Shown piece after piece: positions 1-8,591 of a stretch of 43,712 nt of DNA. The translations under genes were made by a program, and so were the position numbers. Where the stretch lies: assembly GCA_029860045.1 (NCBI GenBank), contig JAOUBY010000010.1, forward strand, positions 1 to 43,712, given 5' to 3'. Under the pieces are notes generated by a model. It searched no databases and was not told the DNA's origin. It was given only the letters and a program-made list of their open reading frames with translations. Each line of letters starts with the position of its first letter. The first letter of the stretch is position 1. Source of the DNA: Gammaproteobacteria bacterium (GTDB taxonomy: Bacteria; Pseudomonadota; Gammaproteobacteria; UBA9214).

Positions 1-384
1 GGAAGCGGTTGCCGGAAGCCGCAAAGGCGCCAGGAAATAAAGCACTCCCTAATGCATCCCATAGACTAATTAGGGTTCTATGTATTTATAGCGAACTATC
101 TGATTACATGATTCTGTGCCCGGGAAGCAGGAGCAAAAGCTGATTTTTTCACCCGGCGGGGCTGGCTGAAGCAGCGCTGGAGGAGGTTGGTACGGGCGCA
201 ATCTCGACCTGCGTGCAAAAAGCGTAATACGTTGTATTATCTGAATAATTATACAGTTAATAGAGTATTGCGTATATTTCAATAGTACATGATTAATATG
301 TTTGGTGTGCTTTGAGACGGGATATCACGCGCTTCCACAGTCTTTGCCCGGTGACTCTTTACGCCTGGGCGCAAGGTTGTTTTT
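1..384. other. Left-edge region without a convincing gene
   Basis: The first ~40 bases are GC-rich and contain a short plus-strand open frame ending at the TAA at 38-40 (last residues read GSRKGARK). This could be the tail of a gene cut by the window edge, but 12 codons are too few to identify. Bases 41-120 and 215-300 are distinctly AT-rich and contain no good ORF. The stretch lies 3' of xerC. I see no hairpin with a T-run that would end the xerC operon. Confidence 0.3.
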
Positions 385-1287
385 TCAATCCTGTTTACGC
401 TTGCGCGCACGAGGGTGTGCGGTGTCGTAGACCTGGGCCAGGTGCTGGAAGTCGAGGTGCGTGTAGATCTGGGTGGTGCTGATGTCGGCATGACCGAGCA
501 ATTCCTGCACCGCGCGCAGGTCGCCGCTGGACTCCAGCAGGTGGCTGGCAAATGAATGCCGCAGGGTGTGCGGGTGCAGGTCGCCGGGAATACCGCGCTT
601 GCGGGCGCGCTGTTTGACCCGTTGTTGCACTGCGCGTGCGCTGAGTCGCCGACCGCTGCGCCCGGTGAAGATGGCCGCTTCGTCGGCGGCGGCAGTACGC
701 ACCGCAAGCCAGTCTTGCAGTGCGCGAACAGCCTTGGCGCCGACCGGCACCACGCGGGTCTTGGCGCCCTTGCCGGTGACGCGTACCACCTGTTCGTTGT
801 AGTCGATGTCGCCGGTATCCAGCGAGACCAGCTCTCCCAGGCGCAGGCCGGAGGAGTACAGCAACTCCAGCATGGCGATATCGCGCAGGGTCAGCGGCTC
901 GCGATCGGTGACACCGACCAGTTGCGTAACGTCATCGACGTTGAGGGTATCCGGCAGGTGGCGTTCGGTGCGCGGTGCGTGCACATCCAGGCCCGGGTTG
1001 GTGGTGGCGGCCTGCTCGCGCAACAGGTAGTTGAAGAAGCTGCGCAGGGCCGACAGGCGGCGCTGGATGCTGCGTCCGCTCAGGCCGCGGCGATGTGCCT
1101 GGGCGGCATAATGGCGCACCTGGCGGGTATCGAGTTGTTGCCAGGATGACACGTCATTATCCTGGCACCACGCCCAGCATTCGAGCAGATCGCGTCGGTA
1201 GTGTTTGACTGTATTGGCTGACAGGCGCCGTTCGGTCTGCAGATGATGCAGGAAACGCTCGATCCAGTCTGCTGACTCAGCTGCCAC
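385..1287 (-). CDS. xerC: Tyrosine recombinase XerC
   Basis: Site-specific tyrosine recombinase that, with XerD, resolves chromosome dimers at dif next to the septum. The 300-residue product has the usual family length. An N-terminal SAM-like core-binding domain (about 5-92) precedes the catalytic domain. All catalytic residues are visible: R149 in SSGLRLGEL, K173 in TGKGAKTR, H240 and R243 in HPHTLRHSF, H266 in LLGHADIS and the nucleophile Y275 in TQIYTHLD. The start is a GTG 13 bases after the DUF484 stop; no nearby ATG fits. It is the last gene of the lptM-lysA-dapF-DUF484-xerC operon, the order known from Pseudomonas, which supports XerC over XerD. Confidence 0.95.
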   Translation of the reverse strand: MAAESADWIERFLHHLQTERRLSANTVKHYRRDLLECWAWCQDNDVSSWQQLDTRQVRHYAAQAHRRGLSGRSIQRRLSALRSFFNYLLREQAATTNPGLDVHAPRTERHLPDTLNVDDVTQLVGVTDREPLTLRDIAMLELLYSSGLRLGELVSLDTGDIDYNEQVVRVTGKGAKTRVVPVGAKAVRALQDWLAVRTAAADEAAIFTGRSGRRLSARAVQQRVKQRARKRGIPGDLHPHTLRHSFASHLLESSGDLRAVQELLGHADISTTQIYTHLDFQHLAQVYDTAHPRARKRKQD

Positions 1288-1300
1288 GGGGCAGGTCGGA

Positions 1301-2041
1301 TCAGTCGGAATCCGTGTCCGCAGGGGCCATGACCCCGATCTTCTTGGAGTGCAGTGCCAGCAACATGCCCAGCAGTTCGCCGAGATGGGTCAGGAACAGC
1401 GTGCCCATGCCCGGGTGGAAGTGGCTGGCATTCTGGCTGCCGATGGCGAGCAGGCCAAATGCGCATTTCTGGCCCAGCGGGACCAGCGCGGCGGATTCAA
1501 TTGCCTCGGACTGGTCACCGAACAGGTAGGTGAGCTGCGCGGGTTTGAAACGCCCGCACTGGGGTCGCGAGGACTTCAGAAATGATTCCAGGTGTTCGAG
1601 TTCAGGGGCTTCCGGGTTGAAGCTGTTGACGTCACATTCGCGGGCCAGCGGATCGGGGATGCCGGTCACGCGCAGGGTGACGGTATCGGCCTTGAATTCT
1701 CCCAGCAGGTTGTCGCGCAGGGTATCCAGCAGCTGTACCAGCGAGGTGGTGCTGATCAGCTCCAGCGTCAACTGGTGCATGCGCTCGTTGAGGCGGTTGT
1801 TGTCTCGCGCGACCTGTACCAGGTCCATGAGCTTGCGCTTGAGCTGGCTGTTCTGGTCACGCAGTATCTTGACCTGGTGTTCGACCAGCGAAACAGCTGG
1901 CCCGACACTGTGCGGGATCTCCAGGTCGGCCAGCAGGCTGGCGTTATTCTGGAAGAACTCCGGGTTTTCACGCAGGTAGTCTGCGACCGTCTTCTCATCC
2001 AGAGGCTGTGTCTCCGGGCGGGGCTGCTGTGATGACGTCAT
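1301..2041 (-). CDS. DUF484 family protein (YigA-like)
   Basis: A 246-residue protein of the DUF484 family, conserved between dapF and xerC in gammaproteobacteria; its biochemical role is unknown. The N-terminus (about 12-42) carries the typical [10 protein letters not shown] segment. A probable coiled coil follows (about 52-95), then a GAF-like domain to the end. I chose the ATG at 2041 rather than an upstream in-frame ATG because it overlaps the dapF stop by four bases (ATGA), a classic translational-coupling arrangement; the longer version would run deep into dapF. It is followed by xerC after 13 bases. Confidence 0.9.
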   Translation of the reverse strand: MTSSQQPRPETQPLDEKTVADYLRENPEFFQNNASLLADLEIPHSVGPAVSLVEHQVKILRDQNSQLKRKLMDLVQVARDNNRLNERMHQLTLELISTTSLVQLLDTLRDNLLGEFKADTVTLRVTGIPDPLARECDVNSFNPEAPELEHLESFLKSSRPQCGRFKPAQLTYLFGDQSEAIESAALVPLGQKCAFGLLAIGSQNASHFHPGMGTLFLTHLGELLGMLLALHSKKIGVMAPADTDSD

Positions 2042-2868
2042 AGCTCGATTCGTCCCTGGTAAACGGTGGTGGCGGGCCCGGTCATCATAACCGGGCTGCC
2101 AGGCCCGGACCAGCTTACCACAAGTTCGCCGCCGTTCAGGATTACCCGGACCGTGCTGTCCAGCTCGCCCCAGCACTGCCCGATAACGGCTGCGGCACAG
2201 GCGCCACTGCCGCAGGCCAGGGTTTCACCGGCGCCGCGTTCATGGACGCGCAGGCGCACCGTGTCGCGATCAATGATCTGCATGAAGCCGGCATTGACGC
2301 GCTCGGGAAAGCGCGCGTGGTTTTCGATGCGTGGGCCCCATTCGGCGACCGGTGCGGTGCTGGCATCGTCCACGCGCAGTACGGCATGCGGGTTGCCCAT
2401 TGATACCGCTCCGATCTCGATGCCCTGGTCGCCGAGATCGAGGGCATAACGGACGTCCTGCGCCGGGGCGATAAACGGAATCTCGGCGGGTACAAAGCGG
2501 GGTACGCCCATATCGACCGTGACCAGGCCGTCGTCATCACGCACCAGTTCCAGTGTGCCGTTCAGGGTTTCGACGCGTACCCGACGTTTGTCGGTCAGCC
2601 CGCGCTCGTTCACGAATTGCATGAAGCAGCGTGCCCCGTTGCCGCATTGCCCGACCTCGCCACCGTCCGCGTTGAATATGCGGTAGCGGAAGTCGCTATC
2701 CGGCCCGGTTGCTGCTTCCACCAGCAGCAACTGGTCGCAACCAATACCGAAATGCCGATCCGCCAGCATGCGCACCTGTGCCCGTGTCAACTCGACCGGC
2801 TGGCTGATGGCATCAATCACCACGAAATCGTTACCGAGCCCGTGCATCTTGGTGAATTCAAGGGTCAT
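2038..2868 (-). CDS. dapF: Diaminopimelate epimerase
   Basis: Interconverts LL- and meso-diaminopimelate, giving the peptidoglycan cross-linker and the substrate of LysA. It is 276 residues, the normal length. The two active-site cysteines are present: C75 in GQCGNGARC and C219 in [12 protein letters not shown]. The N-terminus [14 protein letters not shown] is diagnostic. It lies in the same operon as lysA, the next enzyme in the pathway, but an outer-membrane-type gene separates the two. The gap of about 140 bases upstream could hold a secondary promoter, but I found no good -35/-10 pair there. The 3' end overlaps the DUF484 start by four bases. Confidence 0.97.
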   Translation of the reverse strand: MTLEFTKMHGLGNDFVVIDAISQPVELTRAQVRMLADRHFGIGCDQLLLVEAATGPDSDFRYRIFNADGGEVGQCGNGARCFMQFVNERGLTDKRRVRVETLNGTLELVRDDDGLVTVDMGVPRFVPAEIPFIAPAQDVRYALDLGDQGIEIGAVSMGNPHAVLRVDDASTAPVAEWGPRIENHARFPERVNAGFMQIIDRDTVRLRVHERGAGETLACGSGACAAAVIGQCWGELDSTVRVILNGGELVVSWSGPGSPVMMTGPATTVYQGRIEL

Positions 2869-3009
2869 GGGCTACATCATGCCAGAGTTCGGCTGAAAAT
2901 GAAGTGAGCTACGTTGAAAGGAAAATGTTACTCATGCACACGGCCGCGAAGAATACACAAGATCTTTACACAGTGATGTGCTCTGCAGTCCCTGCACGGG
3001 GCCAGTCCG

Positions 3010-4017
3010 TTAATAGGTGCCCCCGAGCGAGGCCTCCAGCCTGATTTCGATGCCCGGTGTGGCATCGAAATCGTCTTCATCCCGGAACGCGAGCTGGGGA
3101 TTGACCTCGTAGAAGAGCCACTTGCGCCAGATGCGTTGCCGGTAACGAACCCGCAGGGTGGTGCTTTCCAGGTGAAAGTCCGGCCGGCTGTTGAATACAT
3201 TGAACCACTGGTAATCGATGCCCGCACGGCTTTTCAGTCGTTGCGTCAGGGTTGGTGTGACTGCCAGCTGGAACCCTTCCTCATCGAAGTCCTGCTCATT
3301 CCAGCGCAGGTCGGTGGTGGCGCGAACAAACAGGTCTTCCCTGAGCAGTCGCTCGAAATCGAAACGGGTGCGTGACTCCCAGCCGAGGTCGGCATACCAG
3401 CGTACCTGCTCGGTGAAACGCATCTGCCAGGTGTCAAAGGCCCATGTCCTTCTATAGCGCGGGCCAATGAAAAAATCGATCGCGTGATCGTCACCGCTCT
3501 TGAGGCCGGCGGTGAGACTGAGATTGAGTTTGTCCCTGGCGCGCAGGAAGTATTGCAGGCCGACCGCCGTGGTATCGTTCCGGGCTGTCCCGGCATCGGA
3601 AAACGTTTCCTGGTCCAGGATGCTTTCCTCATCTTCGCTGGTATCAGCGATAACCAGCCGCAGTTTCTTGCTGAGCCGTGGTAGCCAGAGCCTGGCATTG
3701 ATCCTGAGCCGTGTCTCGGCCGGCTCGCCTTCTTCAATAAAAATACTCGGGGTCAGGCGGATGCGCGAACGGGCTTCCTCGGCAACGTAGCGCTCGTCAC
3801 CGAAAAACGCGTCGAACCACCTGGCGGCATCATTGACCGATCGACTCATGGCCTCCTGTGCCAGGTCGACGCCGGTGGGTTCGGTCGGTTCGAGGTGCAG
3901 GTCCGGTGCGGGAGTTTCTGCCCACAACGTGTCCGGTAACCAGCAGAAGACCAGGGCAGACAGGAAGATCACCAGCGCGGCAATCGACGGTTGATGATGT
4001 CTGTCCCTGTTGCTCAT
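3010..4017 (-). CDS. Putative outer-membrane beta-barrel protein, function unknown
   Basis: A 335-residue protein with a clear Sec signal peptide: basic MSNRDRHH start, hydrophobic stretch about 11-28, likely cleavage after LWA at residue 33. From about residue 95 the sequence is made of alternating polar/hydrophobic strands rich in Arg, Trp, Tyr and Phe separated by Asp/Glu-rich turns, and the chain ends in tyrosine. This pattern is typical of an outer-membrane barrel. I recognise no named family. It starts 15 bases after lysA and lies 141 bases before dapF, so it is an insertion in an otherwise conserved operon and is probably co-transcribed with lysA. A periplasmic beta-rich protein is the alternative. 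Confidence 0.75.
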   Translation of the reverse strand: MSNRDRHHQPSIAALVIFLSALVFCWLPDTLWAETPAPDLHLEPTEPTGVDLAQEAMSRSVNDAARWFDAFFGDERYVAEEARSRIRLTPSIFIEEGEPAETRLRINARLWLPRLSKKLRLVIADTSEDEESILDQETFSDAGTARNDTTAVGLQYFLRARDKLNLSLTAGLKSGDDHAIDFFIGPRYRRTWAFDTWQMRFTEQVRWYADLGWESRTRFDFERLLREDLFVRATTDLRWNEQDFDEEGFQLAVTPTLTQRLKSRAGIDYQWFNVFNSRPDFHLESTTLRVRYRQRIWRKWLFYEVNPQLAFRDEDDFDATPGIEIRLEASLGGTY

Positions 4018-4032
4018 TGCGCGGAAGGGTGG

Positions 4033-5283
4033 TTACCCGGGCAGCAGGTGCTCACCGCGGGTCAGGTCTTCGATAGTTTCGCGGTCGCGGATGATATGAA
4101 CCCGGTCGCCGTCCACCATTATCTCCGCAGCACGCGGCCGCGAGTTGTAGTTGGAGCTCATGGTAAAGCCATAGGCACCCGCGGAGCGCACGGCAAGCAG
4201 CTCGCCCTCGATGACATTGAGCACGCGGTTTTTACCGAGAAAATCACCGGTCTCGCATACCGGGCCGACAATGTCGTAGACCTGTGCGTCTCCGGCGTGC
4301 GGTTCAAGCGGAACGATATCGTGCCAGGCGTCATACAGGGCCGGGCGCTGCAGGTCATTCATCGCAGCATCCACGATGGCAAAATTTTTGTGTGCCGTGT
4401 GCTTCAGGTATTCCACGCGGGTGAGCAGCACGCCGGCATTGCCGGCAATTGCGCGGCCCGGTTCCAGCAGCAGTTCCAGTGAGCGGTCGGATAACTGCTC
4501 TAGCAGCGCATGTACATAGGTGTCAGGCGGCGGCGGCGCATCACTCTCCTTGTAGGCAATACCCAGGCCACCGCCAAGGTCGATGTGTCGCAGGCTGATG
4601 CCGGCCTCCTGCAGGCGGTCAACCAGTTCGAGCACGCGTGCCAGCGCATCGACGAACGGTTCCACCGTGGTCAGTTGCGAGCCGATGTGGCAGTCGATCC
4701 CGGTGACTTGCAGGTGCGGCAGTTCGGCAGCCGCCCGGAAGGCGTCAAGCGCGGTGTCCACGGCAATGCCGAACTTGTTGTCGCGCAGTCCGGTGGAGAT
4801 GTAGGGATGTGTCTTTGCGTCGACGTCCGGGTTCACGCGCAGTGATACCGGGGCGCGTAGTCCGAGCGCGCCGGCGACATCGTTAAGTCGCCGGAGTTCT
4901 GATTCGGATTCCACGTTGAAGCAGCGGATGCCGGCCTCCAGTGCCACGCGCATTTCATCAGAGCGCTTGCCGACCCCGGAGAACACCACGCGCGAGGGGT
5001 CACCCCCGGCCAGCAGCACGCGCTGCAGCTCACCGACCGAGACGATGTCGAAACCGGAACCGAGCCTTGCCAGTATTTGCAGGATGGCCAGACTGGAATT
5101 GGCCTTGACGGCGTAACAGACCAGGTGTGGCTGTTGCGCGAGTGCCTCGTCGAAGACGCGCCAGTGGCGTTCAATAGTGGCACGCGAATACACGTAACAG
5201 GGGGTGCCGAATTTTGCAGCGATCCCGGCGAGCGCAACGTCCTCCCCGTACAGGCGGCCGTCCCGGTAGTTGAAGTGATCCAT
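4033..5283 (-). CDS. lysA: Diaminopimelate decarboxylase
   Basis: PLP enzyme that decarboxylates meso-diaminopimelate to L-lysine, the last step of lysine synthesis. The 416-residue product has the alanine-racemase-type barrel with the PLP lysine K60 in CYAVKANSS, the HIGSQ motif, the glycine-rich DLGGGLGI phosphate-binding loop and EPGRAI. A C-terminal beta domain carries the GPVCETGDFLG substrate and dimer motif, whose Cys is supplied across the dimer. The start ATG is six bases after the lptM stop, so translation is probably coupled. Confidence 0.97.
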   Translation of the reverse strand: MDHFNYRDGRLYGEDVALAGIAAKFGTPCYVYSRATIERHWRVFDEALAQQPHLVCYAVKANSSLAILQILARLGSGFDIVSVGELQRVLLAGGDPSRVVFSGVGKRSDEMRVALEAGIRCFNVESESELRRLNDVAGALGLRAPVSLRVNPDVDAKTHPYISTGLRDNKFGIAVDTALDAFRAAAELPHLQVTGIDCHIGSQLTTVEPFVDALARVLELVDRLQEAGISLRHIDLGGGLGIAYKESDAPPPPDTYVHALLEQLSDRSLELLLEPGRAIAGNAGVLLTRVEYLKHTAHKNFAIVDAAMNDLQRPALYDAWHDIVPLEPHAGDAQVYDIVGPVCETGDFLGKNRVLNVIEGELLAVRSAGAYGFTMSSNYNSRPRAAEIMVDGDRVHIIRDRETIEDLTRGEHLLPG

Positions 5284-5289
5284 GGCGGC

Positions 5290-5424
5290 TCAGCGATCCT
5301 GTTGTTCTGGCGGGTCCGGTTGCGGCGGCGAGGGCAGGTACAACTCGCCACTCTGACCGCAGGCGGCCAGTACGACACACAGGCCGATCAGGATCGGCAG
5401 GATGTTCAGATTGCGGGTAGGCAT
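5290..5424 (-). CDS. lptM: LptM-type small lipoprotein (LPS translocon maturation)
   Basis: A 44-residue lipoprotein, easily missed because of its size. It has a signal peptide with lipobox L19-A20-A21-C22 followed by a GQSGELYLP segment, the conserved part of the LptM/YifL family, and a proline-rich hydrophilic tail. In E. coli LptM assists disulfide maturation of LptD in the outer-membrane LPS translocon. Position supports the call: it heads the lysA-dapF-xerC operon as lppL does in Pseudomonas, six bases before lysA. An AGGA ribosome-binding site lies eight bases before the ATG. Confidence 0.88.
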   Translation of the reverse strand: MPTRNLNILPILIGLCVVLAACGQSGELYLPSPPQPDPPEQQDR

Positions 5425-5449
5425 GACAGTATCCTGTTAACAGGCAGCC

Positions 5450-5478
5450 AGTATACGTGGGCTGCCGCGCAAACCCAA
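5450..5478 (-). promoter_or_regulatory. Candidate sigma-70 promoter for lptM-lysA operon
   Basis: On the minus strand a TTGGGT -35-like hexamer (5478-5473) is separated by 17 bases from a TATACT -10 (5455-5450), predicting a start near 5443 and a leader of about 19 nt before lptM. The -10 is strong and the -35 weak (3 of 6). A perfect 12-bp palindrome (5433-5444) overlaps the predicted start point and could be an operator. Confidence 0.5.
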
Positions 5479-5536
5479 TGTACCTGGCAGGACTGCCGGG
5501 TGAAATAGGCACGGGTCCTGATGCATACTGGCGGGC

Positions 5537-6214
5537 ATGGATATGCCCTTGCTTAATGCCGTCGAGATCAACCCGCCGGGTACACCGAATGCCTGCATCA
5601 TCTGGTTGCACGGGCTTGGCGCCGACGGACATGATTTTGAGCCGCTGATTCCGCAGCTGGACATTGTCCGGGAGTACGGAGTGCGCGTGGTGCTGCCGCA
5701 TGCACCGCGCCGCCCGGTGACAATCAATGGTGGCATGGTGATGCCGGCCTGGTATGACATCCTGGCGCCCGATTTTCGGCGCGGCGAGGATGACGCTGGC
5801 ATCCGGCAGTCACAGCAGCGCTTGCATGCATTGATCGAACGCGAGATTGCTGCGGGTATTGCGCCACAGCGAATTATTCTTGCCGGTTTTTCCCAGGGCG
5901 GCGCCATTGTGCTGCATACCGGTTTGCGTTATCCGCAGCCGCTGGGTGGCATCCTGGCGCTGTCTTGCTACCTGCCATTGAATGAATCGCTGGCCACCGA
6001 GGCAGCTGCCGCCAACGCACAGATCGCGCTGATGATGGCGCATGGTAGCGCCGACCCCGTGGTGCCGCTGGCACTGGCGGAGCAATCGCGCGACCTGTTA
6101 CGCGAGCAGGGTTATGCAGTGGAGTGGCACAGCTATCCCATGCAGCATGCGCTCTGTGCCGAGGAAATGCGGGATATGCGTGCGTGGCTGGTGTCGCGCC
6201 TGGCAGAAGGCTAG
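5537..6214 (+). CDS. Alpha/beta-hydrolase, phospholipase/carboxylesterase family
   Basis: A 225-residue cytosolic serine esterase of the phospholipase/carboxylesterase (acyl-protein-thioesterase-like) family, similar in size to Pseudomonas carboxylesterases. The family opening IIWLHGLGADGHDF is present. The nucleophile elbow GFSQGG places S119; D173 in HGSADPVVP and H204 complete the triad. The physiological substrate cannot be read from sequence; relatives hydrolyse short-chain esters or lysophospholipids. It is divergent from lptM. Its TAG stop overlaps, on the opposite strand, the stop of the PAS protein gene through the self-complementary CTAG. Confidence 0.9.
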   Translation: MDMPLLNAVEINPPGTPNACIIWLHGLGADGHDFEPLIPQLDIVREYGVRVVLPHAPRRPVTINGGMVMPAWYDILAPDFRRGEDDAGIRQSQQRLHALIEREIAAGIAPQRIILAGFSQGGAIVLHTGLRYPQPLGGILALSCYLPLNESLATEAAAANAQIALMMAHGSADPVVPLALAEQSRDLLREQGYAVEWHSYPMQHALCAEEMRDMRAWLVSRLAEG

Positions 6215-7029
6215 ATCGCGATCGAGCGTCCGCTGTCGTTGATGCGTGCTTCTGCCAGCGCTGACTCGGCGCGCTCCAGCAGGTCGGCAGAAGAATCGTT
6301 TTTCTGGCACTGGGTAATGCCGTAGCAGGCCTGCAGACTGTCATCTGAAGACGCATTCAGGTGTTCCACGTGTTCATCCAGCTTTTCCACCAGTTGCAGT
6401 GCAGCATCCTGGGTAGTTTCCTGCAGGATCAGGATGAAGTCGTGGGCGTCGTTGCAACCCACCAGGTCAGCCCAGCGTGTCTGGTCCTTGAGCACCGCGA
6501 CGGCGCGTTGCAGCGCCTGGTCACGTGCGGATTCGGGCTCGCTGCTGATACCCATGGTGACGATTGACAGCGGGCTGTTATAGCGTCGGCTGCGTGCCAC
6601 CAGTGGTTCCATCGAAACGAGGATGCCATTACGGCTGAGCAGGCTGGGCAGGTGTCCGTCACGGATGGACTGCTCGCTGAGTTCGCCGGCCAGTGCATCA
6701 CATGACTTGCGCAGGCGTATCTGTTCGGTGATGTCGGTGTAAAACCGGGCCATGCTACCCGGTGCGTCATCAATGGTAACCGTCTCTACCGTCAACCAGC
6801 GTTCGTCGCCTTCTGCCGTGATCCAGTGGATTACCGTGCCGCTTCCAAGCAGCGGCGCAATCAGGTCGTCGGGTTGCGCACTGCCCGTTATATTTTCCGC
6901 GCTGGTACCCACCAGTGTGGCAAAGGCACTGTTGCAGGCGCGTATCCGTCCATCACTGGCTTGTAGCAGCATGGCCACAGGGCAGCTATCCAGCAGGGTC
7001 AGGGCTTCGTTCAGGACAATGTCTTTCAT
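6211..7029 (-). CDS. PAS domain protein with degenerate GGDEF domain
   Basis: A 272-residue cytosolic protein with an N-terminal PAS domain (about 5-107, ending in the typical FYTDITEQIRLR) and a C-terminal region that aligns with a diguanylate cyclase fold (about 128-270, ending ALAEARINDSGRS). The catalytic GGDEF signature is replaced by DAHDF at 194-198, so cyclase activity is almost certainly lost. It may bind a ligand through PAS and act as a regulator or dimerisation partner; that is inference. It lies 24 bases downstream of argH in the same direction and is probably co-transcribed. The 3' end overlaps the convergent esterase by four bases. Confidence 0.8.
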   Translation of the reverse strand: MKDIVLNEALTLLDSCPVAMLLQASDGRIRACNSAFATLVGTSAENITGSAQPDDLIAPLLGSGTVIHWITAEGDERWLTVETVTIDDAPGSMARFYTDITEQIRLRKSCDALAGELSEQSIRDGHLPSLLSRNGILVSMEPLVARSRRYNSPLSIVTMGISSEPESARDQALQRAVAVLKDQTRWADLVGCNDAHDFILILQETTQDAALQLVEKLDEHVEHLNASSDDSLQACYGITQCQKNDSSADLLERAESALAEARINDSGRSIAI

Positions 7030-7053
7030 GATGTTAACCGGCCTGGCAGTTCA

Positions 7054-8448
7054 TTAACGGGTCAGTCGCTGCCGAGCTGCAGCTATTGCTGCTGTCACCT
7101 GCGCTGGTGCTGTGCCGCCCGCGTGGTTGCGTGCCGCCATGGAGCCCGTCAGTGACAGTACCTCGAAGACATCGGCCTCAATCGAGCCGGAGAACGTTTG
7201 TAATTGCTCAAGGGTCATTTCGGAAAGGTCCTTGCCCTCGTCGATACCGAAGCGTACCGCGCGCCCGACAATTTCATGCGCATCACGGAACGCGATGCCC
7301 TTGCGCACCAGGTAGTCAGCCAGGTCTGTGGCTGTGGAAAAACCCTGCTGTGCGGCGGCCGCCATGGCAGTGTGGTTGACCTCGATGGCCGGGACCATGT
7401 CGGCGAACACCCGCAATGAGCCGGCCAGCGTGTCAACGCTGTCGAACAGGGGCTCCTTGTCCTCCTGGTTGTCCTTGTTATAGGCCAGTGGCTGACCCTT
7501 CATCAGCATCAGCAAGCTGATCAGGTGACCGGTGACCCGTCCGCTCTTGCCGCGTACCAGTTCCGGCACGTCCGGGTTTTTCTTTTGTGGCATGATGCTG
7601 GAGCCAGTGCAGAAGCGGTCCGGCAGTTCAATAAAGTTGAACTGTGCCGATGACCAGAGTATCAGTTCCTCGGAAAAGCGTGACAGGTGCATCATGATCA
7701 GCGACGCCGCTGCGCAGAATTCAATCACGAAGTCGCGGTCGCTAACGGCGTCCAGCGAGTTGCCGGCCGGTGCATCGAAGCCCAGCAGTTGCGCACTGTA
7801 TGCACGGTCTATCGGGAAACTGGTGCCGGCCAGCGCAGCTGCGCCCAGCGGCATGACATTGACCCGTTTGCGGCAGTCCAGCAGGCGTTCATGATCGCGT
7901 GCCAGCATCGCCTCCCAGGCCAGCATGTGATGCCCGAAGCTGATCGGCATGGCCACCTGCAGGTGAGTGAAGCCCGGCATGATGGTATCGGCCTCGCGCT
8001 CGGCGACGTCGACCAGCGCCGTTTGCAGCCGGTGCAGGACCGTGCAGAGTGCATCGATTTCATCGCGCAGGTAGAGGCGCAGGTCGGTGGCGACCTGGTC
8101 GTTACGCGAACGTCCGGTGTGCAGTTTCTTGCCGGTCTCGCCGACACGCTCGATCAGGCGCGCCTCGATGTTCATGTGGATGTCTTCCAGCGCCACCGAC
8201 CAGTCAAATTCGCCGCGCTCGATTTCGGCCTGGATATCCTCCAGCCCGGCGCTGATGGTGCCGGCCTCGTCAGCGCTGATGATGCCGACATGGGCGAGCA
8301 TGCGGGCGTGTGCGATCGAGCCCGCGATGTCCTGGCGATACAGGCGATGGTCAAAGCGGATAGAGGCAGTGAATTCCTCGACGAAGGCGTCGGTGGACTC
8401 GGTAAAACGTCCACCCCAGGGTTTCGCTGCAGGTTTGCTGTCGGTCAT
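7054..8448 (-). CDS. argH: Argininosuccinate lyase
   Basis: Cleaves argininosuccinate to arginine and fumarate, the last step of arginine synthesis; cytosolic homotetramer of the fumarase/aspartase superfamily. The product is 464 residues, as usual. Visible motifs are WGGRF at 11-15, HTGRSRNDQ at 111-119, the THLQ segment with H161, and the superfamily signature [12 protein letters not shown] at 282-293, whose flexible serine is catalytic. It is divergent from algZ, the same neighbourhood as in Pseudomonas, where argH, algZ, algR and hemC are adjacent. Confidence 0.98.
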   Translation of the reverse strand: MTDSKPAAKPWGGRFTESTDAFVEEFTASIRFDHRLYRQDIAGSIAHARMLAHVGIISADEAGTISAGLEDIQAEIERGEFDWSVALEDIHMNIEARLIERVGETGKKLHTGRSRNDQVATDLRLYLRDEIDALCTVLHRLQTALVDVAEREADTIMPGFTHLQVAMPISFGHHMLAWEAMLARDHERLLDCRKRVNVMPLGAAALAGTSFPIDRAYSAQLLGFDAPAGNSLDAVSDRDFVIEFCAAASLIMMHLSRFSEELILWSSAQFNFIELPDRFCTGSSIMPQKKNPDVPELVRGKSGRVTGHLISLLMLMKGQPLAYNKDNQEDKEPLFDSVDTLAGSLRVFADMVPAIEVNHTAMAAAAQQGFSTATDLADYLVRKGIAFRDAHEIVGRAVRFGIDEGKDLSEMTLEQLQTFSGSIEADVFEVLSLTGSMAARNHAGGTAPAQVTAAIAAARQRLTR

Positions 8449-8477
8449 GGTCAGGTCGGGCCGTTCAAAGTGCGTGC

Positions 8478-8483
8478 AGTATA
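8478..8483 (-). promoter_or_regulatory. argH: Candidate -10 element for argH
   Basis: The minus strand reads TATACT here, about 30 bases before the argH ATG, which would leave a leader of about 20 nt. No acceptable -35 hexamer lies 16-18 bases upstream, so the call rests on one hexamer and spacing only. Confidence 0.3.
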
Positions 8484-8591
8484 TCGAATCCCCGCCGGGA
8501 ATGCGTTTGCAGGATGTGAATACGGTAACAGACTACTATAGAAATGGTCGCGATACTTGCAAGTCCCTAATACAGGAATGAAACTCGCATT

